Assembly: GCA_963169175.1 (NCBI GenBank)
Contig: CAUJFK010000143.1
Span: forward strand, 1-28,412
DNA: 28,412 bases
Direction of reading: 5' to 3'
Source of the DNA: Acidobacteriota bacterium
Lineage (GTDB): Bacteria; Acidobacteriota; Blastocatellia; Pyrinomonadales; Pyrinomonadaceae
The notes beneath the pieces were generated by a model, which saw nothing but the letters and a program-made list of their open reading frames with translations, searched no databases and had not been told where the DNA came from. The position numbers and the translations under genes are program-made. This document shows, one piece after another, positions 6,571 to 14,208 of this stretch. Within the stretch, counting starts at the first letter, position 1, and every line of letters begins with the position of its first letter.

Positions 6571-9081
6571 TCACCCCGCCCCGTTCGACTTCGCGTTCGT
6601 CTCTTCAAAATAAGGAGTAGAGGTGTCCGCCTCGCTCTTGCCGTAATAATCGTAATACCCGCCGCCGTAATAATCGTACTCTATAGAGTTTGCCTTTATA
6701 CCGTTGAGCACAACGCCGTAGATGCGGGCGCCAATGTTGGCAAGCCGCTGTTTGAACCGCCGCATCAGATGGATCGAGCTTTTGCCCGCCATGGCGACGA
6801 TCACCACGCCGTCAACCTGCGTCGAGAGAATGGCGGCATCAGTGAACGAGATCGCCGGCGGCGAGTCGATGATGACATGCTTGTAGCGGCCGCGAAGGAA
6901 TTGAAGCAGCTTCTTCATCTCCTCGGAACTAAGCAGTTCCGCGGGGTTTGGCGGGATCGGGCCGCTCGTGATAACGCGAAGTTTCGGCAGGTCCTTGCAG
7001 CGTTTGATCATCTGGTCCGTGTTCTGCTCACCGGAAAGATAATTTGTCAGCCCCTGCGTGTTCTCCATATCGAAATACGAATGAAGCCGCGGGCGGCGAA
7101 GGTCGCAGTCAATGATGACGACATCCGCATCGGACTGGGCCAGCGTAATAGCGGTATTTATGGCCGTTGTGGTTTTGCCTTCTGACGGCTGGGACGACGT
7201 GACCAATATCGTTTGCGGCGGCTTTCCGGCGGAAGAAAACAGCAGTGACGTTCGAAGGTGCCGGTATGCCTCGGCCATGGGCGAATGGCGCTCTTCGAGC
7301 GTCACTATCGACGTAGCCGGAACAACGGTCCCGTTTTTCGCCGCAAGGCTAAGCCGCCGCTTTTCAGTCACGCTGTGGTGCGGAATAAGCGCCAGCGTTG
7401 GCAGACCAAGATGGCGGCCGATATCATCTGAGGTCTTGACCGAATCGTCCAGATAATCCATCAGGAACGCCAACCCGATACCAGCCGCAAGCGCTAGAAG
7501 GAAAGCGATCACAATGTTCCTGTTCCGCTTTGGCCCGATCGGCGCGGCAGGCGGGATCGCCTTGGCCGGTATCTTGATATTGTCCGGGGTGCTGTTGGCG
7601 ATGGCCAACTCCTGTTCTTTAAGCCGCTGGGTGTAAATATCAAGCAGATTACGGTTGGTGTCTATGCTCCGTTTTAGCGTTGTCAGACGCGTTGTCGCGA
7701 CACCCTGAACATTTGCAAGCGCGGCCTCTTTTTCATAGGCGGCCTGTGACTGGGCCTCTTCGCGGCGTTTTGAATCCAGGAGCGACCGCATTGAAACGAG
7801 CGCACCGTTGACAGCATCCTTATCGACCGCATTTTTATCGCGTTCGATTATTGCCGACACCTCTTTCTCCGTCTTTTCACGGGCGGCCTTTAGCGAAGTG
7901 ATCCGTTCTTCTTTCTTTTTTACTTCCGAGTATTCTTCGGTGTACTTGACAAGCAGTTCCGCTTTTTCGGTCTCGGCCTGTTGTACCTGCTTGTCAATAT
8001 TGCGAATGTCCTCCTGCAATTTGGCACGGCGTTCTGTGCTTAGCCGGACGGCATCGCGATATATCTCATTCTCGGTCAGTTCCGGAATGCTCGCGCCTTC
8101 ACCCCGCGCATTAGCGGCAACCGCGGCGTTATAGCGGGTTTCAAGCTGCCGCCGCTCTTCCATCGCCTTCATCCAGGTTGCGCTAAGGCCCTGCAGCCTG
8201 GTCGCCGACAGCTCCTGGCCCTTTTCCGCAAGCGGCAGGTCGCTCTCTTTCATAAACGAGATCAGATCGGCTTCCTGATTCGTAATGGTGTGTTCAAGTT
8301 CGACTATCGACTTCGCCAGATCGTCTTTCGCCTGCTTTGCCCCCTCGGTCTCACGCCTTGCGTCCTGTGCCTGAAATAATTCCGCGACACGATTTGCAAC
8401 GCTGGCCGCAAGCTTTGGGTTCAGAGTTTTGACGCTGACGTCCACCAGGTTGGTCCGCTCGCGCTGGGTGACCGTCAGCCCGCCCAGAAGCCGCCCGGCA
8501 TATTGCGTGGCTCGTCTGTCCTCTTCAGCCGTAAGGGCCGGCTTTGCGGTCTCATCGGCGGCATTTTCGGTGATCACCGGCAGAACGGCGGAAGTCTCGG
8601 CCTGCAACTTATCGCTAGAGAAAATTGAGCGAAACGCCGACCCAATACCCCGCGATTCTTCGCCGAACAGGTCCGGTTCACGGTACAGGCCTAGATCGAC
8701 CACTACGTCATGCATCAATTCGGCGTTCTGAAGAAGTTTGAGCTGGGTGTTGTAGTAGTTGGCGTCCTGGCCGAAATTTATATTGATCGCGTCTTTAGAA
8801 GTGACCTTTGGCCTTCGCGGTTCGATCAGCATCTGCGTCGTCGCTTCAAATTCCGACGGCAGCTTGTACATATAGAGCGCCGCGCCGGCGGTCACTATCA
8901 GCGTAAGCGCAATTATCCACGGAAGCCGCTTGTAAACGACATCAATGTACTGCTTTATCGAGCGCCGCCCCTCGCCGCCCTCATCGTCATAATACGACGT
9001 GTACGCGGGCGGATATTCATGCGGAACTTCCCGCATCACCGCCGCTTTCGGTAAGGGCGTCAACCGCTGATCTTGGTCCAT
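6571..9081 (-). CDS. Wzc-like polysaccharide co-polymerase / BY-type tyrosine kinase
   Basis: An 836-residue inner-membrane protein. TM1 is at about 53-72 (LPWIIALTLIVTAGAALYMY), followed by a Wzz domain and long periplasmic coiled coils (about 240-480, E/K/R-rich). TM2 is at about 518-540 (NIVIAFLLALAAGIGLAFLMD). The cytoplasmic BY-kinase domain shows Walker A SSQPSEGKTTTA (K636), Walker A' VVIIDCDLRRPR (about 657-668) and Walker B HVIIDSPP (D739). A C-terminal tyrosine cluster of eight Tyr lies within the last 35 residues and is the usual autophosphorylation tail. These proteins control chain length and export of capsule or exopolysaccharide through cycles of tyrosine phosphorylation. N- and C-terminal parts are fused in one chain as in proteobacterial Wzc. 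No wza or cognate phosphatase gene is adjacent; rfbD converges on it. Confidence 0.93.
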   Translation of the reverse strand: MDQDQRLTPLPKAAVMREVPHEYPPAYTSYYDDEGGEGRRSIKQYIDVVYKRLPWIIALTLIVTAGAALYMYKLPSEFEATTQMLIEPRRPKVTSKDAININFGQDANYYNTQLKLLQNAELMHDVVVDLGLYREPDLFGEESRGIGSAFRSIFSSDKLQAETSAVLPVITENAADETAKPALTAEEDRRATQYAGRLLGGLTVTQRERTNLVDVSVKTLNPKLAASVANRVAELFQAQDARRETEGAKQAKDDLAKSIVELEHTITNQEADLISFMKESDLPLAEKGQELSATRLQGLSATWMKAMEERRQLETRYNAAVAANARGEGASIPELTENEIYRDAVRLSTERRAKLQEDIRNIDKQVQQAETEKAELLVKYTEEYSEVKKKEERITSLKAAREKTEKEVSAIIERDKNAVDKDAVNGALVSMRSLLDSKRREEAQSQAAYEKEAALANVQGVATTRLTTLKRSIDTNRNLLDIYTQRLKEQELAIANSTPDNIKIPAKAIPPAAPIGPKRNRNIVIAFLLALAAGIGLAFLMDYLDDSVKTSDDIGRHLGLPTLALIPHHSVTEKRRLSLAAKNGTVVPATSIVTLEERHSPMAEAYRHLRTSLLFSSAGKPPQTILVTSSQPSEGKTTTAINTAITLAQSDADVVIIDCDLRRPRLHSYFDMENTQGLTNYLSGEQNTDQMIKRCKDLPKLRVITSGPIPPNPAELLSSEEMKKLLQFLRGRYKHVIIDSPPAISFTDAAILSTQVDGVVIVAMAGKSSIHLMRRFKQRLANIGARIYGVVLNGIKANSIEYDYYGGGYYDYYGKSEADTSTPYFEETNAKSNGAG

Positions 9082-9411
9082 ACTGCCTGAAAACTACTAT
9101 TCCCTCGAAATTCCTGCGCAAACTTGGGTTATACCATACTCAGGCCCAATTTACACGAAATTTCGGTGCCCTGCTGTCCGATGCTTCAACCGAGGCGCGG
9201 TTTGTTTCGTGAATTTCGTGCCTTCCTTTCGCGCGTTTAGCTTCCTGATTCACTCGTTTCGTGGTGGCGAGGCCGGCCCATGGAACGATGGCTGCTTTGA
9301 ATAAACCCTGATGTCCACCTCCCATTGGGATGTCCGATTTCAGCGCGTCGGCGGCGAATGTTATAATAACTGTTTGCTTAAATTCTGATTTTTTGTAGTA
9401 AACAGGCATAT
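9082..9411. other. Intergenic region between divergent kinase and oxidoreductase genes
   Basis: A 330-base gap with no convincing gene; a minus-strand frame over 9140-9442 runs into the oxidoreductase start and is not protein-like. It holds repeated words built on TTTCGTG/CACGAAA (9154-9168, 9205-9220 and about 9255-9263), a GATGTCC pair near 9310-9335, and a candidate promoter (9339-9367) for the downstream gene. Upstream signals for the kinase gene must also lie here, but I cannot point to a clear one. Confidence 0.6.
9339..9367 (+). promoter_or_regulatory. Candidate sigma70 promoter for the oxidoreductase gene
   Basis: A perfect TATAAT at 9362-9367 is preceded, with a 17-base spacer, by TTCAGC (9339-9344), a weak -35. 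Initiation near 9374 would leave a leader of about 40 bases before ATG 9412. Confidence 0.45.
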
Positions 9412-12400
9412 ATGACAGCGATTTCCGCAAATAGGCACTCAACCGCGGACTATGATTTTGATCTCGGCATTGTTGGATTCCGTTATTCGGACCTTTTTGA
9501 CCCGATCAAGCTAAAAGAATTGGCAGAAAAGTTTTATCAGGACGTTTCGGAAATGGACCCGCTCCTGCACACGGCCCTGACGAAGTACATCGCCGCCGGT
9601 GGAAAAGGTTATGAAAATCGCGTCGCTTCGAAGATCCTGACCGATTCGGCGCCGTACCTTTCTGAGTTTGTCGCGCGGATGTTCGGGATCACGAAAGAAC
9701 GCGAAGAACAGGAAAACCGAATTCTTGAACAAAACCCGATCTGGAAATTCAAATTCTTTGTCCAGCGGCGTGCGATAAAACAATTTTCTCAAGATCAGCT
9801 TAAGGCTCGGCCCGCCTACGACCTGAACGAGGCCTTAAGTGAGCTGCGCTACAAGGCATTTGACGAGACTATCGTGCATGATGAGGAACTGGCGGTCGCA
9901 AGCATAACGGCCCGGCTGCTGGATGCGGAAGAGTCGATCTCAAAGGGGCTTGAAAGATCTGAGAGTGTCCAGGAAACGGTCAATAAGCTGACAAAGGCCG
10001 TCGACGGGTTAAAAGACAAAACGTTCGGCAAGGTCTTTTCGGAATTCGTTCTGGAGATCGATGCAGCGGGCGATTTGCTGATCGTACAGGCCGCGTTGAT
10101 GCTGCTTGAGGCCTGGTCAGCCGATGAATTCTACAAGAAAGAAAAACGCTGGGCCGCATTCAAGGTCGCTCATCCGCTGGACTATCAAAACCTCGTCCAT
10201 CTGATCCATCCCGAACCCAAGCTGCACAACATCATGCGCGGCCGCGATGAAGAGCTTCGCCGGCGTGACGGCTTTAAGCTTACGGATGATCGGGGCACCA
10301 TGCGTGATTCGCTGTACGAAGTTGATTACTGCTTGATCTGCCATGAGCGCGGCAAGGATTCGTGCTCGACCGGACTCCACGAAAAGGACGGTTCGGTCAA
10401 AAGCAATCCTCTCGGCATAATGGCCGCCGGCTGCCCGCTCGAAGAAAAGATCTCGGAGATGCACCTTCTCAAACGGCAGGGTGATTCGATCGGATCGCTC
10501 GCGCTGGTCGCCCTCGACAACCCGATGTGCGCCGGGACAGGCCACCGCATCTGCAACGATTGCATGAAGGGCTGCATTTTCCAAAAGCAGGAGCCGGTCA
10601 ATATTCCGCTCGCTGAAACGCACACGCTGACCGATGTTCTTGAGCTGCCATACGGTTTTGAGATCTACACACTGCTAACGCGATGGAATCCGCTAAACGC
10701 CGAACGGCCCTTTGCCTTGCCCTACAATGGCAAAAATGTGATGGTCGTCGGGCTTGGGCCCGCAGGCTATACACTGGCGCACTATCTTTTGAACGAAGGA
10801 TTCGGTGTTGTCGGCGTGGACGGACTGAAGATCGAACCGCTGCCGGAGGAATGGATCGGCAGGACTCACAGATCACATCTGACGGCTGGGGGCTGTACTC
10901 CAACCTCTTTCTGCCCAAAGCCGATCCGAAATATCTCGGAGATCAGAGAGCAGCTTGACGAGCGCATCCTATCAGGCTTTGGCGGCGTGTCTGAATACGG
11001 CATCACTGTCCGCTGGGACAAGAATTTCCTGAACATGATGCAGCTTATGCTGTCGCGCCGCAAACGGTTCCGGGCGTATGGCGGCATACGCTTTGGCGGT
11101 ACGCTGACTATCGAAGACGCATGGGATTTTGGGTTCGACCATATCGCTATCGCAACCGGAGCGGGCCGGCCGACGATCGTTCCGATGAAGAATAATCTGA
11201 TCCGCGGTATACGGCAGGCATCGGATTTTCTGATGGCATTGCAGCTTACCGGCGCGTTCAAGAAGGACACTCTCTCCAATCTGCAGGTACGTCTGCCGGC
11301 CGTTGTTATCGGCGGCGGCCTGACAGGCATAGACACGGCGACCGAGCTGTTTGCGTATTATCCCGTCCAGGTCGAAAAAATGCTGGAGCGGTTTGAGGCG
11401 ATCTCCGCCGATTTTGGAGCGGAAAAGGTGTTCGAAAAATTCGATGCGGAAGAACGCGGTGTGCTCGAAGAATTTCTGGAGCATGGACGGCTCGTCCGCG
11501 CGGAAAGGCAGCGGGCCGCGGCCGCCGGCGAGGAACCGGACCTGGTTTCATTGGTCCGCTCGTGGGGCGGCGTTTCGCTCATCTATCGCAAACGATTGCA
11601 GGATTCGCCCGCCTATCGCCTTAATCACGAAGAGGTTCAGAAAGCGCTCGAAGAAGGCATCGATTTTGTTGAATGCATGAATCCAAAGGAAGCCGTGCCG
11701 GACGAGTATAACGCCGTAAAGGCTCTTGTTTTTGAACGGCTTGAATACAAGGCCGACACAGGCAAGTTTGAGAAAACGGGCGAAATGCGCGAATTCCATG
11801 CCCGCACGGTCTGCGTCGCGGCAGGCACCTCGCCAAATGTCATCTACGAAAAGGAAAAGCCCGGCACATTCCAGCTTGATGAATGGCGACAGTTTTTCCA
11901 GCCGTACAGGCTGACAAAAGAGGCCGACGGCCAGTTTCATGTCGTACCGGTAAACAAAGGCGAAACGGGATTTTTCACGTCCTATGAACACGACGGCAAA
12001 TTCATCAGCTATTACGGCGACAATCATCCGAAATATGCCGGAAACGTCGTAAAAGCCATGGCATCCGCCAAGCACGGATACAAGAAAGTTGTAGAGCTGT
12101 TCGATAGTCCGACAAACTTTAGTTTGTCGCCTGATAGTTCCGGATCGCCGACACGTCCGACAAACTTAAGTTTGTCGGACACTGATGCGGACACTTTTAA
12201 CAAACTCGTCGCGACGCTCGACGAACAACTGCGGGCGTATGTGGTAAAGGTCGAACGCCTGACACCGACGATCGTGGACGTAGTGGTTAAGGCCCCGCTC
12301 CAGGCCAGGAAATTCGAGCCGGGGCAGTTCTATCGGCTGCAGAATTTTGAGACGACCGCACCCGTCGTCGAAGGCAATAGGCTTGTTATGGAAGGCCTTG

Positions 12401-13221
12401 CCCTGACCGGCGCGTGGGTGGACGAAGCGAAAGGTCTGCTTTCGATGATCGTCCTCGAAATGGGTACGTCGTCGCGGCTGTGTTCGCTTTTGAAAGAAGG
12501 CGAAGAGGTCCTGGTCATGGGCCCCACCGGAACGCCGACCGAGATCCCTGAGAATGAAACGGTCCTGCTTGCCGGCGGTGGATTGGGTAATGCGGTGCTT
12601 TTCTCGATCGCCCGAGCGTTGAGAGACAATAACAATCACGTGATCTATTTCGCCGGTTACAAACAGGGCGAAGACCTTTTCAAACGGCAGGAGATCGAAA
12701 AGGCCACAGACCAGGTTGTCTGGTCAACCGACACGGGAGCCGAGATACGCCCAATGCGGCCGCAGGATTCGCATTTTCGCGGCAATATCGTCCAGGCAAT
12801 GGTCGCCTACGCCGAAGGCCGCTTTGGCCAGACGAAACTGAGCCTAAAGGATGTCGATCGCATCATTGCCATCGGCTCAGACCGCATGATGAACGGCATC
12901 CGCGAAGCCCGCCACACGACACTCAAACCGTATCTGAAACAGGAACACGTCGCTATCGGTTCGATAAACAGCCCGATGCAGTGCATGATGAAAGAGGTCT
13001 GCGCCCAATGCCTCCAACGCCACGTAAACCCGCACACCGGCGAGGAATTTTTTGTCTTCTCCTGCTTCAATCAGGACCAGCACCTCGACTTCGTCGATTT
13101 CAAAAACCTAAACGACCGCCTGCGTGCAAACAGCATCCAGGAAAAACTCTCAAACATGTGGCTCGACATGGCGTTTGGGCGGGATGAGTTTAAAAGACTC
13201 TATGGGCAAACCGTGTCATGA
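9412..13221 (+). CDS. Fused GltD/NfnB-like and PyrK/NfnA-like flavin Fe-S oxidoreductase
   Basis: A 1269-residue protein. Residues 1-300 are a helical domain I do not recognise. Eight cysteines follow (C307, C310, C318, C341, C373, C381, C384, C388), enough for two [4Fe-4S] clusters as in GltD/NfnB. Then come an FAD Rossmann motif GLGPAG (447-452) and an NAD(P) motif GGGLTG (634-639) with a helical insert after it. A polar linker of about 25 residues (899-923) is encoded by two palindromic repeats. The C-terminal third is an FNR/PyrK-like module: FEPGQFYRL (about 968), LLAGGGLGNA (1052-1061), and cysteines C1191-x4-C1196-x2-C1199-x18-C1218 of PyrK type for a [2Fe-2S] cluster. The order equals NfnB-NfnA fused, so NAD(P)H/ferredoxin electron transfer, perhaps bifurcation, is plausible but inferred. 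It is cytoplasmic and apparently a single-gene unit. Confidence 0.85.
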   Translation: MTAISANRHSTADYDFDLGIVGFRYSDLFDPIKLKELAEKFYQDVSEMDPLLHTALTKYIAAGGKGYENRVASKILTDSAPYLSEFVARMFGITKEREEQENRILEQNPIWKFKFFVQRRAIKQFSQDQLKARPAYDLNEALSELRYKAFDETIVHDEELAVASITARLLDAEESISKGLERSESVQETVNKLTKAVDGLKDKTFGKVFSEFVLEIDAAGDLLIVQAALMLLEAWSADEFYKKEKRWAAFKVAHPLDYQNLVHLIHPEPKLHNIMRGRDEELRRRDGFKLTDDRGTMRDSLYEVDYCLICHERGKDSCSTGLHEKDGSVKSNPLGIMAAGCPLEEKISEMHLLKRQGDSIGSLALVALDNPMCAGTGHRICNDCMKGCIFQKQEPVNIPLAETHTLTDVLELPYGFEIYTLLTRWNPLNAERPFALPYNGKNVMVVGLGPAGYTLAHYLLNEGFGVVGVDGLKIEPLPEEWIGRTHRSHLTAGGCTPTSFCPKPIRNISEIREQLDERILSGFGGVSEYGITVRWDKNFLNMMQLMLSRRKRFRAYGGIRFGGTLTIEDAWDFGFDHIAIATGAGRPTIVPMKNNLIRGIRQASDFLMALQLTGAFKKDTLSNLQVRLPAVVIGGGLTGIDTATELFAYYPVQVEKMLERFEAISADFGAEKVFEKFDAEERGVLEEFLEHGRLVRAERQRAAAAGEEPDLVSLVRSWGGVSLIYRKRLQDSPAYRLNHEEVQKALEEGIDFVECMNPKEAVPDEYNAVKALVFERLEYKADTGKFEKTGEMREFHARTVCVAAGTSPNVIYEKEKPGTFQLDEWRQFFQPYRLTKEADGQFHVVPVNKGETGFFTSYEHDGKFISYYGDNHPKYAGNVVKAMASAKHGYKKVVELFDSPTNFSLSPDSSGSPTRPTNLSLSDTDADTFNKLVATLDEQLRAYVVKVERLTPTIVDVVVKAPLQARKFEPGQFYRLQNFETTAPVVEGNRLVMEGLALTGAWVDEAKGLLSMIVLEMGTSSRLCSLLKEGEEVLVMGPTGTPTEIPENETVLLAGGGLGNAVLFSIARALRDNNNHVIYFAGYKQGEDLFKRQEIEKATDQVVWSTDTGAEIRPMRPQDSHFRGNIVQAMVAYAEGRFGQTKLSLKDVDRIIAIGSDRMMNGIREARHTTLKPYLKQEHVAIGSINSPMQCMMKEVCAQCLQRHVNPHTGEEFFVFSCFNQDQHLDFVDFKNLNDRLRANSIQEKLSNMWLDMAFGRDEFKRLYGQTVS
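12107..12132 (+). repeat. Palindromic element in coding sequence (imperfect copy)
   Basis: Arms CGACAAACT (12110-12118) and AGTTTGTCG (12121-12129) flank a 2-base centre. It lies in frame in the linker of the fused oxidoreductase and encodes part of SPTNFSLSP. Confidence 0.85.
12155..12180 (+). repeat. 26-bp perfect palindrome in coding sequence
   Basis: The half-site GTCCGACAAACTT is followed directly by its exact reverse complement. It is a second copy of the element 48 bases upstream and encodes RPTNLSLSD. Both copies together account for the low-complexity hinge between the two oxidoreductase halves. Confidence 0.95.
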
Positions 13222-13614
13222 TTTGATCATCGGATTTTGAAGAAGATACTTTGCAGGAGCCCACACGACAGTAATGGCGAAATAGATACATTGGATGTTT
13301 TTCGCCCCTAGATTCACTATTCATCGGCTAAAGCGACTCTAAAATTTCCGGCGTTACGCCTCTGACTTTAGTGTTGCGACCAATTTCGTCCATGGTGCAT
13401 TTCAAAGAATCAACATCGGCTTCGGCGTAAGGTTTTAGCAAGCTTTCAAGCACTCCGCATTTGCCGGGCTAAACGGCGACGCAAGCGTGCATCTTGAGGC
13501 TGGAGAGTTGTCGGCGCGGGCGGCCGCGATTATCTCGACTCTATTCTGCGACAAGGACCAGAACTGAAATCGCTAATTGAAAATCTTGAATGCCTGGCGG
13601 GTGCAGGCAAGTCT
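13222..13614. other. Gene-poor stretch with coding debris
   Basis: About 390 bases with no complete gene. Short protein-like open stretches occur on both strands: on minus, a 46-codon piece (13328-13468) and a piece near 13222-13310 ending YLLQNPMIKS. On plus, a frame without a start runs from about 13491 to the TGA at 13762-13764 (contains LDSILRQGPELKSLIENL). They conflict with each other and with the possible gene at 13615-13986, which suggests decayed or rearranged genes. Confidence 0.5.
13328..13468 (-). pseudogene. Possible C-terminal gene fragment
   Basis: A 46-codon open stretch reads KCGVLESLLKPYAEADVDSL, then continues to EILESL and a stop at 13328-13330. It is closed upstream by a TAG at 13469-13471 and has no start codon of its own near the open end. 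The amphipathic, acidic composition looks like real protein, so I read it as the tail of a decayed gene of unknown family. Confidence is low because the piece is short. Confidence 0.3.
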
Positions 13615-13986
13615 CTAAAACAATTCATGAACCAACAATCTCTTATGAGCTGCAGGTTCCGTCCATCGGTTATCACTGCGCGCATCCCAAAAACCCGACA
13701 CGCTGCATTGGCCGCCGAAAATTGGCGAAATCTCAAACGGCTGAATGGAACAGACAACAGTTGAGTTCAAATAAGCAATAAGGTCACTGAAGAACAAGCA
13801 ATCATCAGCGGGAAAAGTAAATCCAAGTTCTTTACAGATAAAGTCGAACCGCCATCCGGCGATCATCCCGCCGGGCAGTGACATAACTTTGATAAAGTTT
13901 GTAAATGCTTCATTACCGACGGCGATTGTCGGCGGCATTACAAATTTTTTCCCGGAACATTGTTTCAACGGCTGTTCATTTTTCAT
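13615..13986 (-). CDS. Small hypothetical protein
   Basis: A 123-codon frame starting MKNEQPLKQCSGKKFVMPPT, with a Shine-Dalgarno-like AAGGA 9 bases ahead of the ATG, one of the better ribosome sites in the window. The first ~80 residues look protein-like (GGMIAGWRFDFICKELGFTF). The last ~40 are arginine- and tryptophan-rich without clear structure, so the gene may be frameshifted near its end. There are no signal peptide, membrane helix or family motifs that I recognise. It sits in an AT-richer island between the oxidoreductase and asparaginase genes. It could be a real accessory gene or a decayed one. Confidence 0.4.
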   Translation of the reverse strand: MKNEQPLKQCSGKKFVMPPTIAVGNEAFTNFIKVMSLPGGMIAGWRFDFICKELGFTFPADDCLFFSDLIAYLNSTVVCSIQPFEISPIFGGQCSVSGFWDARSDNRWTEPAAHKRLLVHELF

Positions 13987-14122
13987 AGAGTCGGTTCCTT
14001 GAGCGAAAATGTTAGTTGTGATTAAGTTAAAATGTCCAACTACGAAAAGCGTTAAAAACGCTGAGAAAATTTAACTGTTCATTTTTGTTGCCTCCATTGA
14101 TTTAGTTTTTTACAAGAATTCC

Positions 14123-14138
14123 TGCTGAAATTTCAGCA
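14123..14138. repeat. 16-bp perfect palindrome
   Basis: TGCTGAAATTTCAGCA lies in the AT-rich gap between the small hypothetical gene and the asparaginase gene. No T-run follows on either strand, so I do not call it a terminator. It could be an operator or a repeat. Confidence 0.6.
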
Positions 14139-14170
14139 AGAAGCGGCTAACTACTTATTAACACCGAGCG

Positions 14171-14208
14171 TCGTTGATAATATGCTCAATTCTGGTGATT
14201 ATCAACGA
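14171..14208. repeat. Inverted repeat over the asparaginase stop codon
   Basis: Arms TCGTTGATAAT (14171-14181) and ATTATCAACGA (14198-14208) are perfect 11-bp complements around a 16-base loop. The asparaginase stop (14186-14188) lies in the loop and the right arm is within its last codons. It would form a 3' hairpin in that mRNA, but no T-run follows. Confidence 0.75.

Noticed and set aside
9140..9442. Minus-strand frame of 100 codons upstream of the oxidoreductase
   Set aside because: It overlaps the start of the well-supported oxidoreductase gene, covers a repeat-word region, and has no motif or ribosome site.
14123..14138. Palindrome TGCTGAAATTTCAGCA as a terminator
   Set aside because: No T-run follows on either strand, so I list it only as a palindrome.
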